NCBI RefSeq assembly: GCF_015645385.1
Contig: NZ_JADOET010000001.1
Coordinates: 372,001 to 436,000 of the forward strand
Direction: 5' to 3'
DNA length: 64,000 nucleotides
Source of the DNA: Winogradskyella marina
Lineage (GTDB): Bacteria; Bacteroidota; Bacteroidia; Flavobacteriales; Flavobacteriaceae
Part shown: positions 1-9,354 of the stretch, piece by piece
How positions within the stretch are numbered: the stretch's first letter is position 1
How the letters are laid out: each line of letters starts with the position of its first letter
Notes under the pieces: generated by a model
What the model saw: the letters and a program-made list of their open reading frames with translations, nothing else
The model's database searches: none
What the model was told of the DNA's origin: nothing
Made by a program: the position numbers and the translations under genes

Positions 1-816
1 TTTTGATTTTTTGAAGAATCTATTAAAATTTGCGATACTATTAAATCCGCATTTATAAGCAATTTCACCTACAGACATATCAGTTTCTATCAGCAATTTT
101 ATAGCGTGACCTATTCTTTTATCATTCATGTATTCTATGAATGTTTTTCCTGTTCGTTTTTTAATAAATCTATTAAATGAGCTTTGACTCATGTTTACTA
201 ATGACGAAATTTCCTTTAATGAAATTTTACGTGAATAGTTGTGTTTTATAAATTCTTGAACTTTTTTAATTCTATCGCTGTTATCGTATTCGCTATCTCT
301 AACAACATTTGATGACAACAATCTTTGGCTTTTAGAATCCGCAAGTTCTTCAAGCAATTTTAAAAGTTTAATAAAATCTGTAACACCATCAGTTGCAGTT
401 AATTCTTTTATTTTAGGCATTAGCTTCATGGCCGTATCACCATCAAAAAGAACACCGTGTTTAGACTTCGTAAATAAATCTTGAATAGGCTTAAAGTTTT
501 TTAAAGAGAGTAATTTGCTATTAAACAAATCTTCGTGAAACTGAATGGTTATTTCATAAATACTTTTACTTTCACATTTGTGCGTTTCCCAACCATGCTC
601 TAAATTGGGTCCGACTAAAACCAATTCTATATCATCAATTTCTTCCATAGAGGTTCCCACAACACGCCGTATACCTTTTCCGTTTAGAATAAAATTCAGT
701 TCATATTCTGGATGAAAATGAATAGGAAAGTCAAACTTTTGTTTCACTCTATCAATAATTAAAAACACATCATCTGATTTTAATTGTGTGATTTCTCGAT
801 TAATATTTTCACTCAT
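1..816 (-). CDS. AraC-family transcriptional regulator (partial, C-terminus cut by window edge)
   Basis: Reading the minus strand from an ATG at 814-816 gives 272 open codons to the window edge with no stop, so the C-terminus lies outside. The N-terminal half is cupin-like: HFHPEYELNFILNGKG (about residues 33-48) is the sugar- or ligand-binding AraC fold. The C-terminal half carries the double HTH: KISLKEISSLVNMSQSSFNRFIKKRTGKTF, then VGEIAYKCGFNSIANFNRFFKK, the classic second AraC helix. Only the last few residues of the HTH should be missing. The gene lies 17 bp downstream of the GH5 glycosidase in the same direction, so it may be co-transcribed and control sugar use. The effector is unknown. 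Confidence 0.9.
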   Translation of the reverse strand, partial: MSENINREITQLKSDDVFLIIDRVKQKFDFPIHFHPEYELNFILNGKGIRRVVGTSMEEIDDIELVLVGPNLEHGWETHKCESKSIYEITIQFHEDLFNSKLLSLKNFKPIQDLFTKSKHGVLFDGDTAMKLMPKIKELTATDGVTDFIKLLKLLEELADSKSQRLLSSNVVRDSEYDNSDRIKKVQEFIKHNYSRKISLKEISSLVNMSQSSFNRFIKKRTGKTFIEYMNDKRIGHAIKLLIETDMSVGEIAYKCGFNSIANFNRFFKKSK

Positions 817-833
817 CGCAGCTCTATTTTAAA

Positions 834-1853
834 TTAATCATAATTATAACTTTGCAGTTTTTTCTTAAAGTATTCACCTTGACGAGACGGTTTATAACTG
901 TCCCAATCTTCAAATAATCGTGGTGCCCATTGCGCATCGAACACCCAAACTACATAAGAAATTTCGTTGTCATCACAGTATTTTGTTATGGCCTCTCCAT
1001 AAGATTCGTCACTGATTACTGGTAAATGTGCTCCAAGGTCATCTGGACCACAAAAACCAACCTCCGTAAGGATTAAGGGATATTTATCTTTTACAAAACC
1101 CCAATCTTTTGTCCATTGCGCATCCCAAGGCTGCTTTCTTTTTTGAGGATAAGGATGACTTACATAACCAATCCCTTCAGCATCTAATGGCTCATTTAGC
1201 ACAGGTGTTAAATCGTAAGCCCAATTAAAACCAGCAACCAGTGGAATGCCTTCGCCTCCATTAGCTCTTATAATTCCAATAACTTCTTCATTTATAGTTT
1301 TCCATGTGTCCCAATTTGCACTTCCCAGTGTGCCACCATAAGTTGTTGGCTCATTAAAAATTTCATAAAAAGCGACAGTTGTATTGTTACCATACTCTGA
1401 AGCTATGGTTCTCCAAAAATCATAGGTCTCCTTCAATGTGGTGTCATACCTATCGGATTGAAACATTTCGGTTTGCAAATTGCCGATACTATGCCAATCG
1501 ATTATAACATAAAGCCCTAATGTTGTTGCCCATTGTATGCCATCATTTAAAAGTTTTAAATAGGCTTCTTTTCCTCTTTCGTTCCAATCTGCAGGATGAA
1601 CAGGTAGTCTAACAATATTGGCTCCCCATTTTTTAATTTCTTCGAAATAAGATTTATTCCAATGCCCTAAATTTTCTAAATGATTAGGATCACTTGCATT
1701 TAACCCTCTGAATACGAAGGTTTCATTTTCGCTATTCACAAAACTATTGCCTTTTACCGTGAGTCGATCTAATTCTTTTATTTCATTGGCATAACATCCT
1801 ATTGATATTAATATGAAAAATGGAATTATAAGTTTTGTTTTTAACAAACGCAT
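834..1853 (-). CDS. GH5-family glycoside hydrolase (cellulase/mannanase clan A fold)
   Basis: 339 aa secreted enzyme. A hydrophobic leader (residues 1-19) ends at Cys20; the lipobox (SIGC) is imperfect, so it could be a lipoprotein or a simply exported protein. GH5 signatures are clear: VRLPVHPADW at about 81-90, VIIDWHS at 116-122, FNEP at 166-169 with the acid/base Glu168, HPYP near 233, and ILTEVGF with the nucleophile Glu264. Length fits a single catalytic domain without accessory modules. The fold retains the beta-1,4-glucan/mannan hydrolase active site, but the subfamily and substrate cannot be told by eye. It is the first gene of a likely two-gene unit with the AraC regulator. Confidence 0.88.
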   Translation of the reverse strand: MRLLKTKLIIPFFILISIGCYANEIKELDRLTVKGNSFVNSENETFVFRGLNASDPNHLENLGHWNKSYFEEIKKWGANIVRLPVHPADWNERGKEAYLKLLNDGIQWATTLGLYVIIDWHSIGNLQTEMFQSDRYDTTLKETYDFWRTIASEYGNNTTVAFYEIFNEPTTYGGTLGSANWDTWKTINEEVIGIIRANGGEGIPLVAGFNWAYDLTPVLNEPLDAEGIGYVSHPYPQKRKQPWDAQWTKDWGFVKDKYPLILTEVGFCGPDDLGAHLPVISDESYGEAITKYCDDNEISYVVWVFDAQWAPRLFEDWDSYKPSRQGEYFKKKLQSYNYD

Positions 1854-2184
1854 TTTGTGAGTTTTATATAGCCTTTTAAATTTATTAGATAATTAGTAAA
1901 TTAAGAAATCTTAGCTTGTGATTGGTAAAATAGTTCACTAAAATGGTAATTTAGTATAGATTATGTGGTTTTCTGTACTTTTTTAACGTATTTTTTATTT
2001 AATTCTTAGCAACTATGACGATGAACAGTTTCTAGAAAAGCTTTAAAATTTAATTACTACACTAGTGTATTGATGCATTTATCTGACTCGTTTTTTAACT
2101 ACCGTTGAGACTTCGACTGATTTATATCATAGTTTAATATATATATAATCTATAATTTTACACTTCAAAACAAAACCTAAAGTC
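1854..2184. other. Divergent intergenic region between GH5 and the usp cluster
   Basis: 331 bp, very AT-rich, and presumably holding promoters for both divergent units. It contains a perfect 12-bp palindrome TACACTAGTGTA at 2058-2069 and an AT stretch (about 2138-2160) ending in TATAATTTTAC, which resembles but does not match the TAnnTTTG -7 box about 25 bp before the first usp gene. No convincing ORF or RNA gene was seen. Confidence 0.4.
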
Positions 2185-3033
2185 ATGTTATCCATACTAT
2201 TACCAACCGATTTTTCAGAAAATTCAAAAAATGCAATAAAGTATGCCTTAGAATTTTTTAAATATCAAAAGGTTAATTTTTATGTTATGCATGCCTACAG
2301 AAATGAATTTTATGACCATGATGAATTAGTATCTCGCGAGGTTTTTGAAAGTGTATTGAATAAAGTAAAAACAGAATCTCAAGACAATCTCGATAAATTA
2401 GTAGCTGATTTAAAGCAAATTGCACCAAACCCAAGATATACGCACCATAGCATTTCTGCTTATAATACGCTTGTTGAAGAGGCAAATACAATTGCAGATG
2501 CACATAACATAGATTTAATAGTTATGGGTACAAAAGGAAAATCTAATGCGAGAAACATTGTGTTTGGAAGTCAGACGTTTCAAGTTTTAAAGTATGTTAA
2601 ATGTCCTGTTTTGGCTATTCCAGAGAACTATAACAATACGCAACCACAGAAAATTTTGTTCCCAACTAATTATCTCATTCCTTATAAACGACGCGAATTA
2701 AAATTGCTGTCTGTTTTAGCAAAATCTTACCGAAGTGAAATTGATGTGGTTTACATTAGTACAAGTCCAAAATTATCTATTAGACAAGAAGATAATCAAT
2801 CATTTATAAAGGATACATTATCGCCAAACAAGGTGAATTTTATTATTGAAGACAATAAAAAGATAGCAGATGCCATAACCAACTACATCAAAAAGAATTC
2901 AATAGACATGATTACGATGATAAATACGCAACATTCCTTTTTAGAAGACATGTTGTTTCCTTCTACGATAGACAAGGTTAGTATTGGCTTAAATATTCCG
3001 TTATTAGCGTTTCAGAACACACTTAGAAACTAA
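2185..3033 (+). CDS. Universal stress protein, two-domain (first of three)
   Basis: 282 aa cytoplasmic protein built from two UspA folds. The N-terminal domain (about 1-145) starts MLSILLPTDFSENSKNAIKYAL and ends with the ATP-binding signature GTKGKSNARNIVFGSQ (G-x2-G-x9-G-S/T type), followed by CPVLAIPENY. The C-terminal domain (about 150-282) keeps the fold (ILFPTNYL...LLSVLAKS) but has lost the Gly-rich nucleotide loop, so probably only the first half binds ATP. It heads a three-gene array with spacers of 16 and 45 bp, very likely one transcript. In other bacteria such proteins act in energy, oxidative or stasis stress; the specific trigger here is unknown. Confidence 0.92.
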   Translation: MLSILLPTDFSENSKNAIKYALEFFKYQKVNFYVMHAYRNEFYDHDELVSREVFESVLNKVKTESQDNLDKLVADLKQIAPNPRYTHHSISAYNTLVEEANTIADAHNIDLIVMGTKGKSNARNIVFGSQTFQVLKYVKCPVLAIPENYNNTQPQKILFPTNYLIPYKRRELKLLSVLAKSYRSEIDVVYISTSPKLSIRQEDNQSFIKDTLSPNKVNFIIEDNKKIADAITNYIKKNSIDMITMINTQHSFLEDMLFPSTIDKVSIGLNIPLLAFQNTLRN

Positions 3034-3049
3034 ATTATAAAAAGTAACC

Positions 3050-3880
3050 ATGTCAAAAAATATTCTTTTACCAACAGATTTTTCAGAGAATGCATTGCGT
3101 GCTGCTATTTACGCTGTGACGTTATACGAAAAAGAACCTTGCACATTTCACTTTTTACATGCTTCGAGATTAAAAGCTTCTAGAATGTCTAACATGTCTA
3201 ATAAGTTAACACATGTAATGGCTGAAAAAGCAAGACAGGATTTAGCTAAATTAAAAGAGAAAATCGAAACCGACTATGCTAATAAAAACCATTCGTTCGA
3301 AGTTATTTTAACTACTAACGACTTACAAGCTTCAATTGAAGTCTTATTAGAAAAAACAAAAATAGACCTAATTATTATAGGTACTAAAGGGGAGTCTAAT
3401 GCTAAAGAAATGCTTTTTGGAAGTAACACCGTAAATGTTATTAAACATGTAAATCAATGTCCTGTTATGGTAATTCCAAATTCGTATGAATATGTTAAGC
3501 CAGAACAAATTGCATTTCCTACAGGTTTTAATCGTGCTTATGGAGACGAATTATTGCCACTAAAACAATTAATAAAGGTTACTAACGCTTCCGTTAGAGT
3601 TGTTCACATTAATGGTGAAGATGAAATTTCAGAAGCTCAAAAACATAATTTAGCATTACTAAAAATAGCTTTAAAAAATTTCGACCACAGTTTTCATTGG
3701 ATGACAAACTATGATAGAGTAGCAAGAGCCATTCAAGATTTTACAATAGAACTTGATATTAATATTTTAGTGATGATTAAATATAAACACGGTTTTATAG
3801 AAGACATCATAAAAGAACCGATAATTAAAAGAATAGGGTTTCATCCAACCATTCCTTTTTTAGTATTACCACACAACTAA
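3050..3880 (+). CDS. Universal stress protein, two-domain (second of three)
   Basis: 276 aa paralogue of its neighbours. The opening MSKNILLPTDFSENALRAAIYAV and the nucleotide loop GTKGESNAKEMLFGSNTV mark the intact N-terminal UspA domain. The second domain (from about QIAFPTGFNRAYGDEL onward) ends in PTIPFLVLPHN and replaces the Gly-rich motif with KYKHGFIEDIIKEP. It starts 16 bp after the preceding usp gene. It is closer to the third copy than to the first (shared FPTxFNRxYGDEL), suggesting two successive duplications. Confidence 0.92.
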   Translation: MSKNILLPTDFSENALRAAIYAVTLYEKEPCTFHFLHASRLKASRMSNMSNKLTHVMAEKARQDLAKLKEKIETDYANKNHSFEVILTTNDLQASIEVLLEKTKIDLIIIGTKGESNAKEMLFGSNTVNVIKHVNQCPVMVIPNSYEYVKPEQIAFPTGFNRAYGDELLPLKQLIKVTNASVRVVHINGEDEISEAQKHNLALLKIALKNFDHSFHWMTNYDRVARAIQDFTIELDINILVMIKYKHGFIEDIIKEPIIKRIGFHPTIPFLVLPHN

Positions 3881-3925
3881 TTTAAATTAAAAAAATACAC
3901 AGATAAAATTTACCACATATATAGC

Positions 3926-4762
3926 ATGAGACAACACATATTACTACCTACAGATTTTTCAGATAATGCACTTGCTGCTATTGAATACACTTTAAAACTG
4001 TATGCTAACGAGCCTTGTACATTTTACTTTTTACATACATGGGCTTTTACAAACCAAACATCTAGAACATATATCACTTCAACCTTTATAGAAACAAAAA
4101 AAGAGGAAGCAAGAATTAAGCTTATTGACTTAAAAAATGAAATAGAGGCTAAAAACACAAACCCTGAGCATAAATTTGAAACTGTTTATACCACAGCACC
4201 CTTGTTAAATACGATTGAGAATGCGATTGACGAGCTTAACATAAACCTTGTTGTTATGGGCACTAAAGGGGCCACTGGAGCCAAAGAATACATTTTTGGC
4301 AGTAACACAGTAGATATCATTAACAAAATAAAAAACAGTGCAATATTGGTTGTACCAGAATCCTATGAATATGTAGAACCAAAACAAATTGCATTTCCTA
4401 CTGATTTTAATCGATTCTATGGTGATGAGTTACAGCCATTGCTGCAACTAACTAAGTTATATAATTCTAAAATAAGAGTTCTACATATTAACCAAAAAGA
4501 CAATTTAACTGAAAACCAAAATTATAATTTAGCCATGTTAAAAGCCAATCTTGAAGATTACACTAGTTCTATAGATTGGAGGCCTAATTTTGAAAGTAAA
4601 GAACAAACGATCTTAGACTTTATTAAAGAGTTTGATATTAATATGCTTGCAATGATTAACTATAAGCACAGTTTTATTGAAAATTTTCTAAATGAACCTG
4701 TAATTAAGAAGATCGGATTTCATACTATAATTCCATTTTTAGTAATTCCAGAATTTCAGTAG
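3926..4762 (+). CDS. Universal stress protein, two-domain (third of three)
   Basis: 278 aa. N-terminal UspA domain begins MRQHILLPTDFSDNALAAIEYTL, with the ATP loop GTKGATGAKEYIFGSNTV. The degenerate C-terminal half has FPTDFNRFYGDELQPLLQL and the tail NYKHSFIENFLNEPVIKKIGF. Same length and organisation as the two upstream genes, 45 bp from the second. A strong intrinsic terminator lies 45 bp after the stop, closing the operon. Confidence 0.92.
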   Translation: MRQHILLPTDFSDNALAAIEYTLKLYANEPCTFYFLHTWAFTNQTSRTYITSTFIETKKEEARIKLIDLKNEIEAKNTNPEHKFETVYTTAPLLNTIENAIDELNINLVVMGTKGATGAKEYIFGSNTVDIINKIKNSAILVVPESYEYVEPKQIAFPTDFNRFYGDELQPLLQLTKLYNSKIRVLHINQKDNLTENQNYNLAMLKANLEDYTSSIDWRPNFESKEQTILDFIKEFDINMLAMINYKHSFIENFLNEPVIKKIGFHTIIPFLVIPEFQ

Positions 4763-4806
4763 ATTGTAATAGCTGATAAAATTGTTTAACTTTCTTAATA
4801 TATAGT

Positions 4807-4832
4807 AAAACCGATTCGTATGAATCGGTTTT
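4807..4832 (+). terminator. Intrinsic terminator of the usp operon
   Basis: Perfect 11-bp inverted repeat: AAAACCGATTC (4807-4817), loop GTAT, GAATCGGTTTT (4822-4832), ending in a T run. The A run on the left could make it work in both directions. Confidence 0.85.
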
Positions 4833-4982
4833 ATAATTTTAAAGCATCACTACAAAACGTCATAAACAACCTTAGCCTTTCTCGTAATCACCTATTAAAA
4901 AGACTTCCAAATACTAAATCAAACTCTCTGAATTCTAATCCTAAGCAAGAATTTCAAAATTAGATTGTTATTTTAGCTTTTG

Positions 4983-7007
4983 ATGAAAACCCTTACACTA
5001 ATAATCTGCTATTTCTCATTCGGTGTTACACACCTTTTTGGGCAGATTATGGTTGATTCCATTCAGGATCAGGTTGTTTTAATTGATCATAAAAATGTAA
5101 CTGCTATCAACTCAAGTTTAGAATCTTCGATTGAAGATATCAAAACTCAAACCAATTGGAAACCATATAACTCTTCTTACATTCCTTCTTCAGAAAACTC
5201 TGTATGGCTGAAGTTTAAAATTCAAAATCGATCTAAAGACACTGTTATTAATCATCTCTTTAGCAGAGCACATTATACCACCATTTACATTTCCAATAAT
5301 AATGGTTATAAAAAAATTAAAAATGGTTTTTACGTACCTACAACTGAGCGTAATCAATCTGAATCGTTCAATACCAAACTCATATTTTTACCTTTTCAAG
5401 AATCACAAGTCTATATAAAGCTGAGTGTTAACAAAACATTAGCTCGACCGATTATACCAAAACTCTATTCAGAAATTAGTTATTTAAAAAGTTTAAAAAG
5501 CGAATTTAAAATCCAAACAAAACCGATTGGTTTTATCTACTTCTATATTATTTCGTTAATTACTATCCTAATCTTTTCACTCGTCTTTTTGTTACGAATG
5601 AAAGAACGGCTCTATTTCTATTATTTTGGGTACTTGTTTTTTCAACTTATTTATGGGTTTTTGACATTACGAAACACTCTAGCCCCGTTAGGAAGATTCT
5701 TTGATCAAATTCCAAAACTTGCCTTCGATTTAATAGAACCTATTCAATTTATTTTTATAGCATTTTATATCTTTTTTGTTCTACTACTCTTAAAAGTTAA
5801 AGAATATGATAAGTTACTAGCTAAAATCTTAATTTACTTAGGACTTTTCTGCTTAGTATTTGCATTAACAAGGTTTAGTTTCAGTCACTTTATTATTGAA
5901 GCAAAATTTACAGACACTCTTTTTTTAATCATTCGTGCGGTTATTCTTCCTATTAATATAATTTTACTTTTTTGGATTATCTACAAAGTAAAACACCCTT
6001 TGCTACCCTATTTTGTAATTGGTCAGTCTTTCTTTTTTATAGGAGCCATTGTTAGTTCATATGTAGCCTACTCAGGCATGAACCTAATTCCAGGACACTT
6101 TTTAAATTTTAAAGAATCACCAAATATTATTTTCCAAATTGGTCTACTGATTGAAGTCTATTGCTTCTCATTAGCTTTAGGCAAAAATGTATTTGTGCTT
6201 CAAGAAGAAAAGGAAAAAGCGACTACTAAATTCATCGAACAGTTAGAAAAAAATCGTGAGATCCAAGAAACTATGAACCGTGAATTGGACGGAAAAGTGA
6301 ATGAAAAAACTTTTGAGCTTCTTCAGCTTTATTCAGAAATTGAAGAAAAGAAAGAACAACAAACAAAAGACAATTTCACAAAACGTATAAGAGAAACTGA
6401 AATAGTTGCCTTGAGATCACAAATGAATCCTCATTTTATTTTTAATAGTATGAATGCCATTAAAAATTTAATCATGACCTCTAGAAACGATGATGCCATC
6501 AACTATTTAGATAACTTTTCAACTTTACTCCGAGAAATATTACAAAATAGTAATCGTAAAAAGATCACAGTAGAAGAGGAATTAGAAATTTTAGAATTAT
6601 ATCTTTCTTTAGAAAAAAGCCGAATTAAATCTGGGTTTAACTTCAATATTGAAGTCACTTCTAAAGAAGCGTTATCGCAATATCAGATTCCACCCTTACT
6701 CTTGCAACCAATAGTAGAAAATGCGATTTGGCACGGTTTACATCCAAGCTTAAAACCAAACAAAAAACTAACTATTATCTTCGATACAACTGAAGATCTA
6801 AAAATTATTATTGAAGATAATGGAATTGGAAGAAAAGAAAGCTCTAAAAAGAAAAAATTAAATGATTCTATGGGTTCTACTATCGTACAAGACCGCTTAA
6901 CACTATATAACCACGTAAATGATCATAATATTATTTATAAAATAACTGATCTTGAAGTACATGGAAACTCTCTAGGCACAAAAATTACATTAACTTATGA
7001 ATATTAA
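4983..7007 (+). CDS. 7TM-DISM sensor histidine kinase, LytS/YehU type
   Basis: 674 aa from the ATG at 4983; an in-frame TTG one codon earlier is a less likely start. Order: signal peptide (1-20), periplasmic beta-sandwich of the 7TMR-DISMED2 kind (about 25-160, with NSVWLKFKIQN), seven predicted membrane segments (about 180-400), a charged coiled coil (about 400-470), then a His_kinase domain with LRSQMNPHFIFNS (phospho-acceptor His484), LLQPIVENAIWHG and IIEDNGIGRKES as ATP-binding boxes. It overlaps functionally with the LytTR regulator 3 bp downstream, forming a two-component pair. The ligand is unknown; related N-terminal domains often bind carbohydrates. Confidence 0.93.
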   Translation: MKTLTLIICYFSFGVTHLFGQIMVDSIQDQVVLIDHKNVTAINSSLESSIEDIKTQTNWKPYNSSYIPSSENSVWLKFKIQNRSKDTVINHLFSRAHYTTIYISNNNGYKKIKNGFYVPTTERNQSESFNTKLIFLPFQESQVYIKLSVNKTLARPIIPKLYSEISYLKSLKSEFKIQTKPIGFIYFYIISLITILIFSLVFLLRMKERLYFYYFGYLFFQLIYGFLTLRNTLAPLGRFFDQIPKLAFDLIEPIQFIFIAFYIFFVLLLLKVKEYDKLLAKILIYLGLFCLVFALTRFSFSHFIIEAKFTDTLFLIIRAVILPINIILLFWIIYKVKHPLLPYFVIGQSFFFIGAIVSSYVAYSGMNLIPGHFLNFKESPNIIFQIGLLIEVYCFSLALGKNVFVLQEEKEKATTKFIEQLEKNREIQETMNRELDGKVNEKTFELLQLYSEIEEKKEQQTKDNFTKRIRETEIVALRSQMNPHFIFNSMNAIKNLIMTSRNDDAINYLDNFSTLLREILQNSNRKKITVEEELEILELYLSLEKSRIKSGFNFNIEVTSKEALSQYQIPPLLLQPIVENAIWHGLHPSLKPNKKLTIIFDTTEDLKIIIEDNGIGRKESSKKKKLNDSMGSTIVQDRLTLYNHVNDHNIIYKITDLEVHGNSLGTKITLTYEY

Positions 7008-7010
7008 ACC

Positions 7011-7769
7011 ATGACAAAAATTATAATTATAGACGATGAAAGCCATTGCACAGATGTCTTGGAAAACTTCATTCAGAAACTTCATTCCAACTATACTATT
7101 ATTGGTGTGTTTACAAAACCTGTTGAAGGTTTAGAGTTTATAAAAAAAAACCCTCCAGACTTACTATTCCTAGATATAGAAATGCCAATACTAAACGGCT
7201 TTGCTTTATTAGATCAATTATTACCAATTAATTTCGATGTTATTTTTACCACAGCTTATAACCAATACGCTATTAAAGCATTTACCTATAGTGCCATAAA
7301 TTACTTACTAAAACCAATCACCGAAAAAAATATTGTAAGAGCAATTTCCACATGGGAAAAGCGAAGAAAAAAAATGAGTAATGAGCAATGGCAATTACTT
7401 CAAAATCATTTAAATAAACCAAGCGAAAGTTGTACTAAAATTGCACTTCCTACAGGAATAGGCTATCAAATTGTAGAAATTAATAACATTATAAGATGCC
7501 AATCTGATAGTAATTACACTAATATTTTGTGTAAAGATGGTAACAAAATTTTAATCAGCCGAACGTTAAAAGAAATTGAAGAGCTTTTAAAAGACAATCA
7601 TTTTTTGAGGGTTCATCAATCGCATTTAATAAATCCAAATTTCGTTAAAGGGATTTTAAAACAAGATGGAGGCAGCCTTATAATGTCTGATGATGAAGAA
7701 ATCCCTGTATCTAGGCAAAAATCGAAACAAATAAATGAAATACTAAAAACGATGCTTCGATTTAAGTAA
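7011..7769 (+). CDS. LytTR-family response regulator
   Basis: 252 aa. The receiver domain (1-120) has the acidic pair DD (8-9), the phosphorylated Asp55 in LLFLDIEMP, Thr in TTAYNQYAIKAF and Lys in YLLKPI. The LytTR DNA-binding domain (about 145-250) contains IIRCQSDSNYTNI, RTLKEIEELL and FLRVHQSHLINPNFV. Only 3 bp separate it from the kinase stop, so they are translated together. It probably binds direct repeats upstream of target promoters; the nearest candidate target is the lipoprotein operon that follows, though that is only a positional guess. Confidence 0.94.
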   Translation: MTKIIIIDDESHCTDVLENFIQKLHSNYTIIGVFTKPVEGLEFIKKNPPDLLFLDIEMPILNGFALLDQLLPINFDVIFTTAYNQYAIKAFTYSAINYLLKPITEKNIVRAISTWEKRRKKMSNEQWQLLQNHLNKPSESCTKIALPTGIGYQIVEINNIIRCQSDSNYTNILCKDGNKILISRTLKEIEELLKDNHFLRVHQSHLINPNFVKGILKQDGGSLIMSDDEEIPVSRQKSKQINEILKTMLRFK

Positions 7770-7955
7770 TTCTGAAAATCTCAATTAACATTCTTAAAGC
7801 TATAAACTCAGGTTTGATGACTGCAAAAAAACATTAGCCATTATATACTTTTCTATCGTAAAGTAAAAAAGGCATTATATTAAATATTTACATTACCAAA
7901 TTCTAATTCAAACACAACGAATACTTCGTAATTCACCCTGTATACTGATTTGCAC

Positions 7956-7985
7956 TTGTGTAGGAAAAGACATCAGTTATTTTTG
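7956..7985 (+). promoter_or_regulatory. Bacteroidetes-type sigma-ABfr promoter for the lipoprotein genes
   Basis: TTG at 7956-7958, a 19-bp spacer, and TATTTTTG at 7978-7985 match the Bacteroidetes consensus TTG-N19-21-TAnnTTTG exactly. Transcription should start a few bases after 7985, leaving about 30 nt of leader before the ATG at 8023. Confidence 0.7.
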
Positions 7986-8022
7986 TGTTAGCTATTATTA
8001 ATTTTAATTAAAAAAACAAATA

Positions 8023-8751
8023 ATGAAAATATTACAAATTAGCCCTAAAATCTTAGTATTATTACTAATAACCTCCTTTATTTCTATCAATTGTAGTAGT
8101 GACGACGGAGATGAAATTACCAACCAACCACCAGAAAGCTTTAATTTAATTGAAGTGCCAAATGCTGCAACAGACGTTACTTTAATGCCAATATTTTCTT
8201 GGACTGATGCTACAGATTTAGACGGTGACGTTGTGCACTACGATTTATATTTAGACACCAATAATTCTCCATCTACAAAGATTGCAAATAATATTACTGA
8301 AACAAGTTTTACTACTGAAAGCAACCTAGAGTTAGACACTACATACTATTGGAAAGTTGTAGCTAAAGACGACAATGGTGGAGAAACGGAAAGTGAAATT
8401 TTCTCATTCACAACACAAGTTGACTATAGCTCAGAAGCTTTAATAGGTCAATGGTATTTTGAATCGATCGAAGAAAGAGAACCTCTTAGTGATTGCGAAA
8501 AAACATCATATTTAGAATTTTCTAGTGTTGGCACCGCTTTTACAATTCTCTATGCTGATAGTCCTGATGGCGGATGTAACCCACTAATAGTTAGTGAATT
8601 TACATATGAATTGATTTCAGAAACCACAATCGAATTTACTAATGTAAGCGACAATGAAACATCTACTACTGAAATTGTATCCGTTAGCGATACGGAATTG
8701 GTTATTTCTGGCATTGGATTCTTCCCTCCTTCTACATTAATAAAAGGATAA
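8023..8751 (+). CDS. Fibronectin-III-like lipoprotein with lipocalin-like C-terminus
   Basis: 242 aa. Signal sequence followed by Cys24 and an acidic SSDDGDE tether typical of Bacteroidetes surface lipoproteins, although the lipobox (SINC) is loose. Residues about 38-135 form an Fn3-like domain (PIFSWTDATDLDGDVVHYDLYLD ... YYWKVVAKDDNGGETESEIFSFTT). The C-terminal part (about 140-242) starts LIGQWYFESIE and resembles the lipocalin-like domain of Bacteroidetes lipoproteins (Trp near the start, conserved Cys pair). No enzymatic motif. First of three lipoproteins in a row behind a good promoter; function unknown, plausibly ligand binding at the cell surface. Confidence 0.85.
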   Translation: MKILQISPKILVLLLITSFISINCSSDDGDEITNQPPESFNLIEVPNAATDVTLMPIFSWTDATDLDGDVVHYDLYLDTNNSPSTKIANNITETSFTTESNLELDTTYYWKVVAKDDNGGETESEIFSFTTQVDYSSEALIGQWYFESIEEREPLSDCEKTSYLEFSSVGTAFTILYADSPDGGCNPLIVSEFTYELISETTIEFTNVSDNETSTTEIVSVSDTELVISGIGFFPPSTLIKG

Positions 8752-8776
8752 ATACGTGTAATTTAAATTCGAAGCA

Positions 8777-9301
8777 ATGAAAAAACTTTTAATCTTACTT
8801 CTAATTTTTACATGTACAATCGCTTGTGGAAATTCTGAAAAAACAGCATCAGAACAAACAGAACACACCATTGACACCAATTTATCGCCTTGTGATTTAG
8901 TGACTGAGCCTGAAATAAAAAGTGCATTGTCTATTCCTGCAGATGCAGAAACAAGCATGAATGAAAAAGACACCACTTACCCAATATGTTTATACAAATG
9001 GAAGTCTGTCACTTGGCCATTTGAGCGTTATGGTCATACAATTGACTATGCCGCAGAACTAAGTATTGTCTTAGTTAACAACGCAAGTAAATCAAATTAC
9101 GAAGCTTCAATCAAGGTTTATAAAGATGGTATAAAAGAAAATGGTATCGGTGAAATGTCAACATGGAGCGAGAAAAAAACTCAAATCACATTTTTGTCTA
9201 AAGGAAAGTTAATACATGTCCATTCTAGAACCACAGCCGATGCGGCATCTAATAAAGCTAAGACTATTAACCTTGCTAAACAGATTGTAAAAAACATCTA
9301 A
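8777..9301 (+). CDS. Small lipoprotein of unknown function
   Basis: 174 aa. Signal peptide with Cys17 in TIACGNSEK. The mature part has SPCDLVTEPEIKSALSIP, a pattern resembling the start of DUF3558-like lipoproteins (Cys-x-Leu, acidic helix), a second Cys in YPICLYKW, and an alternating beta/alpha C-terminus. It begins 25 bp after the preceding lipoprotein and is probably co-transcribed. No catalytic residues recognised. Confidence 0.82.
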   Translation: MKKLLILLLIFTCTIACGNSEKTASEQTEHTIDTNLSPCDLVTEPEIKSALSIPADAETSMNEKDTTYPICLYKWKSVTWPFERYGHTIDYAAELSIVLVNNASKSNYEASIKVYKDGIKENGIGEMSTWSEKKTQITFLSKGKLIHVHSRTTADAASNKAKTINLAKQIVKNI

Positions 9302-9354
9302 TCTTAAAAAAAATTAAGATCATTTATATCAGAACCCAAATTAAAAATAGTACT

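Noticed and set aside
2058-2069. TACACTAGTGTA as an operator for the usp genes
   Set aside because: A single perfect palindrome in AT-rich DNA without a second copy or known regulator; mentioned but not claimed.
4980-4985. TTG start for the sensor kinase
   Set aside because: An ATG directly follows and yields a normal signal peptide.
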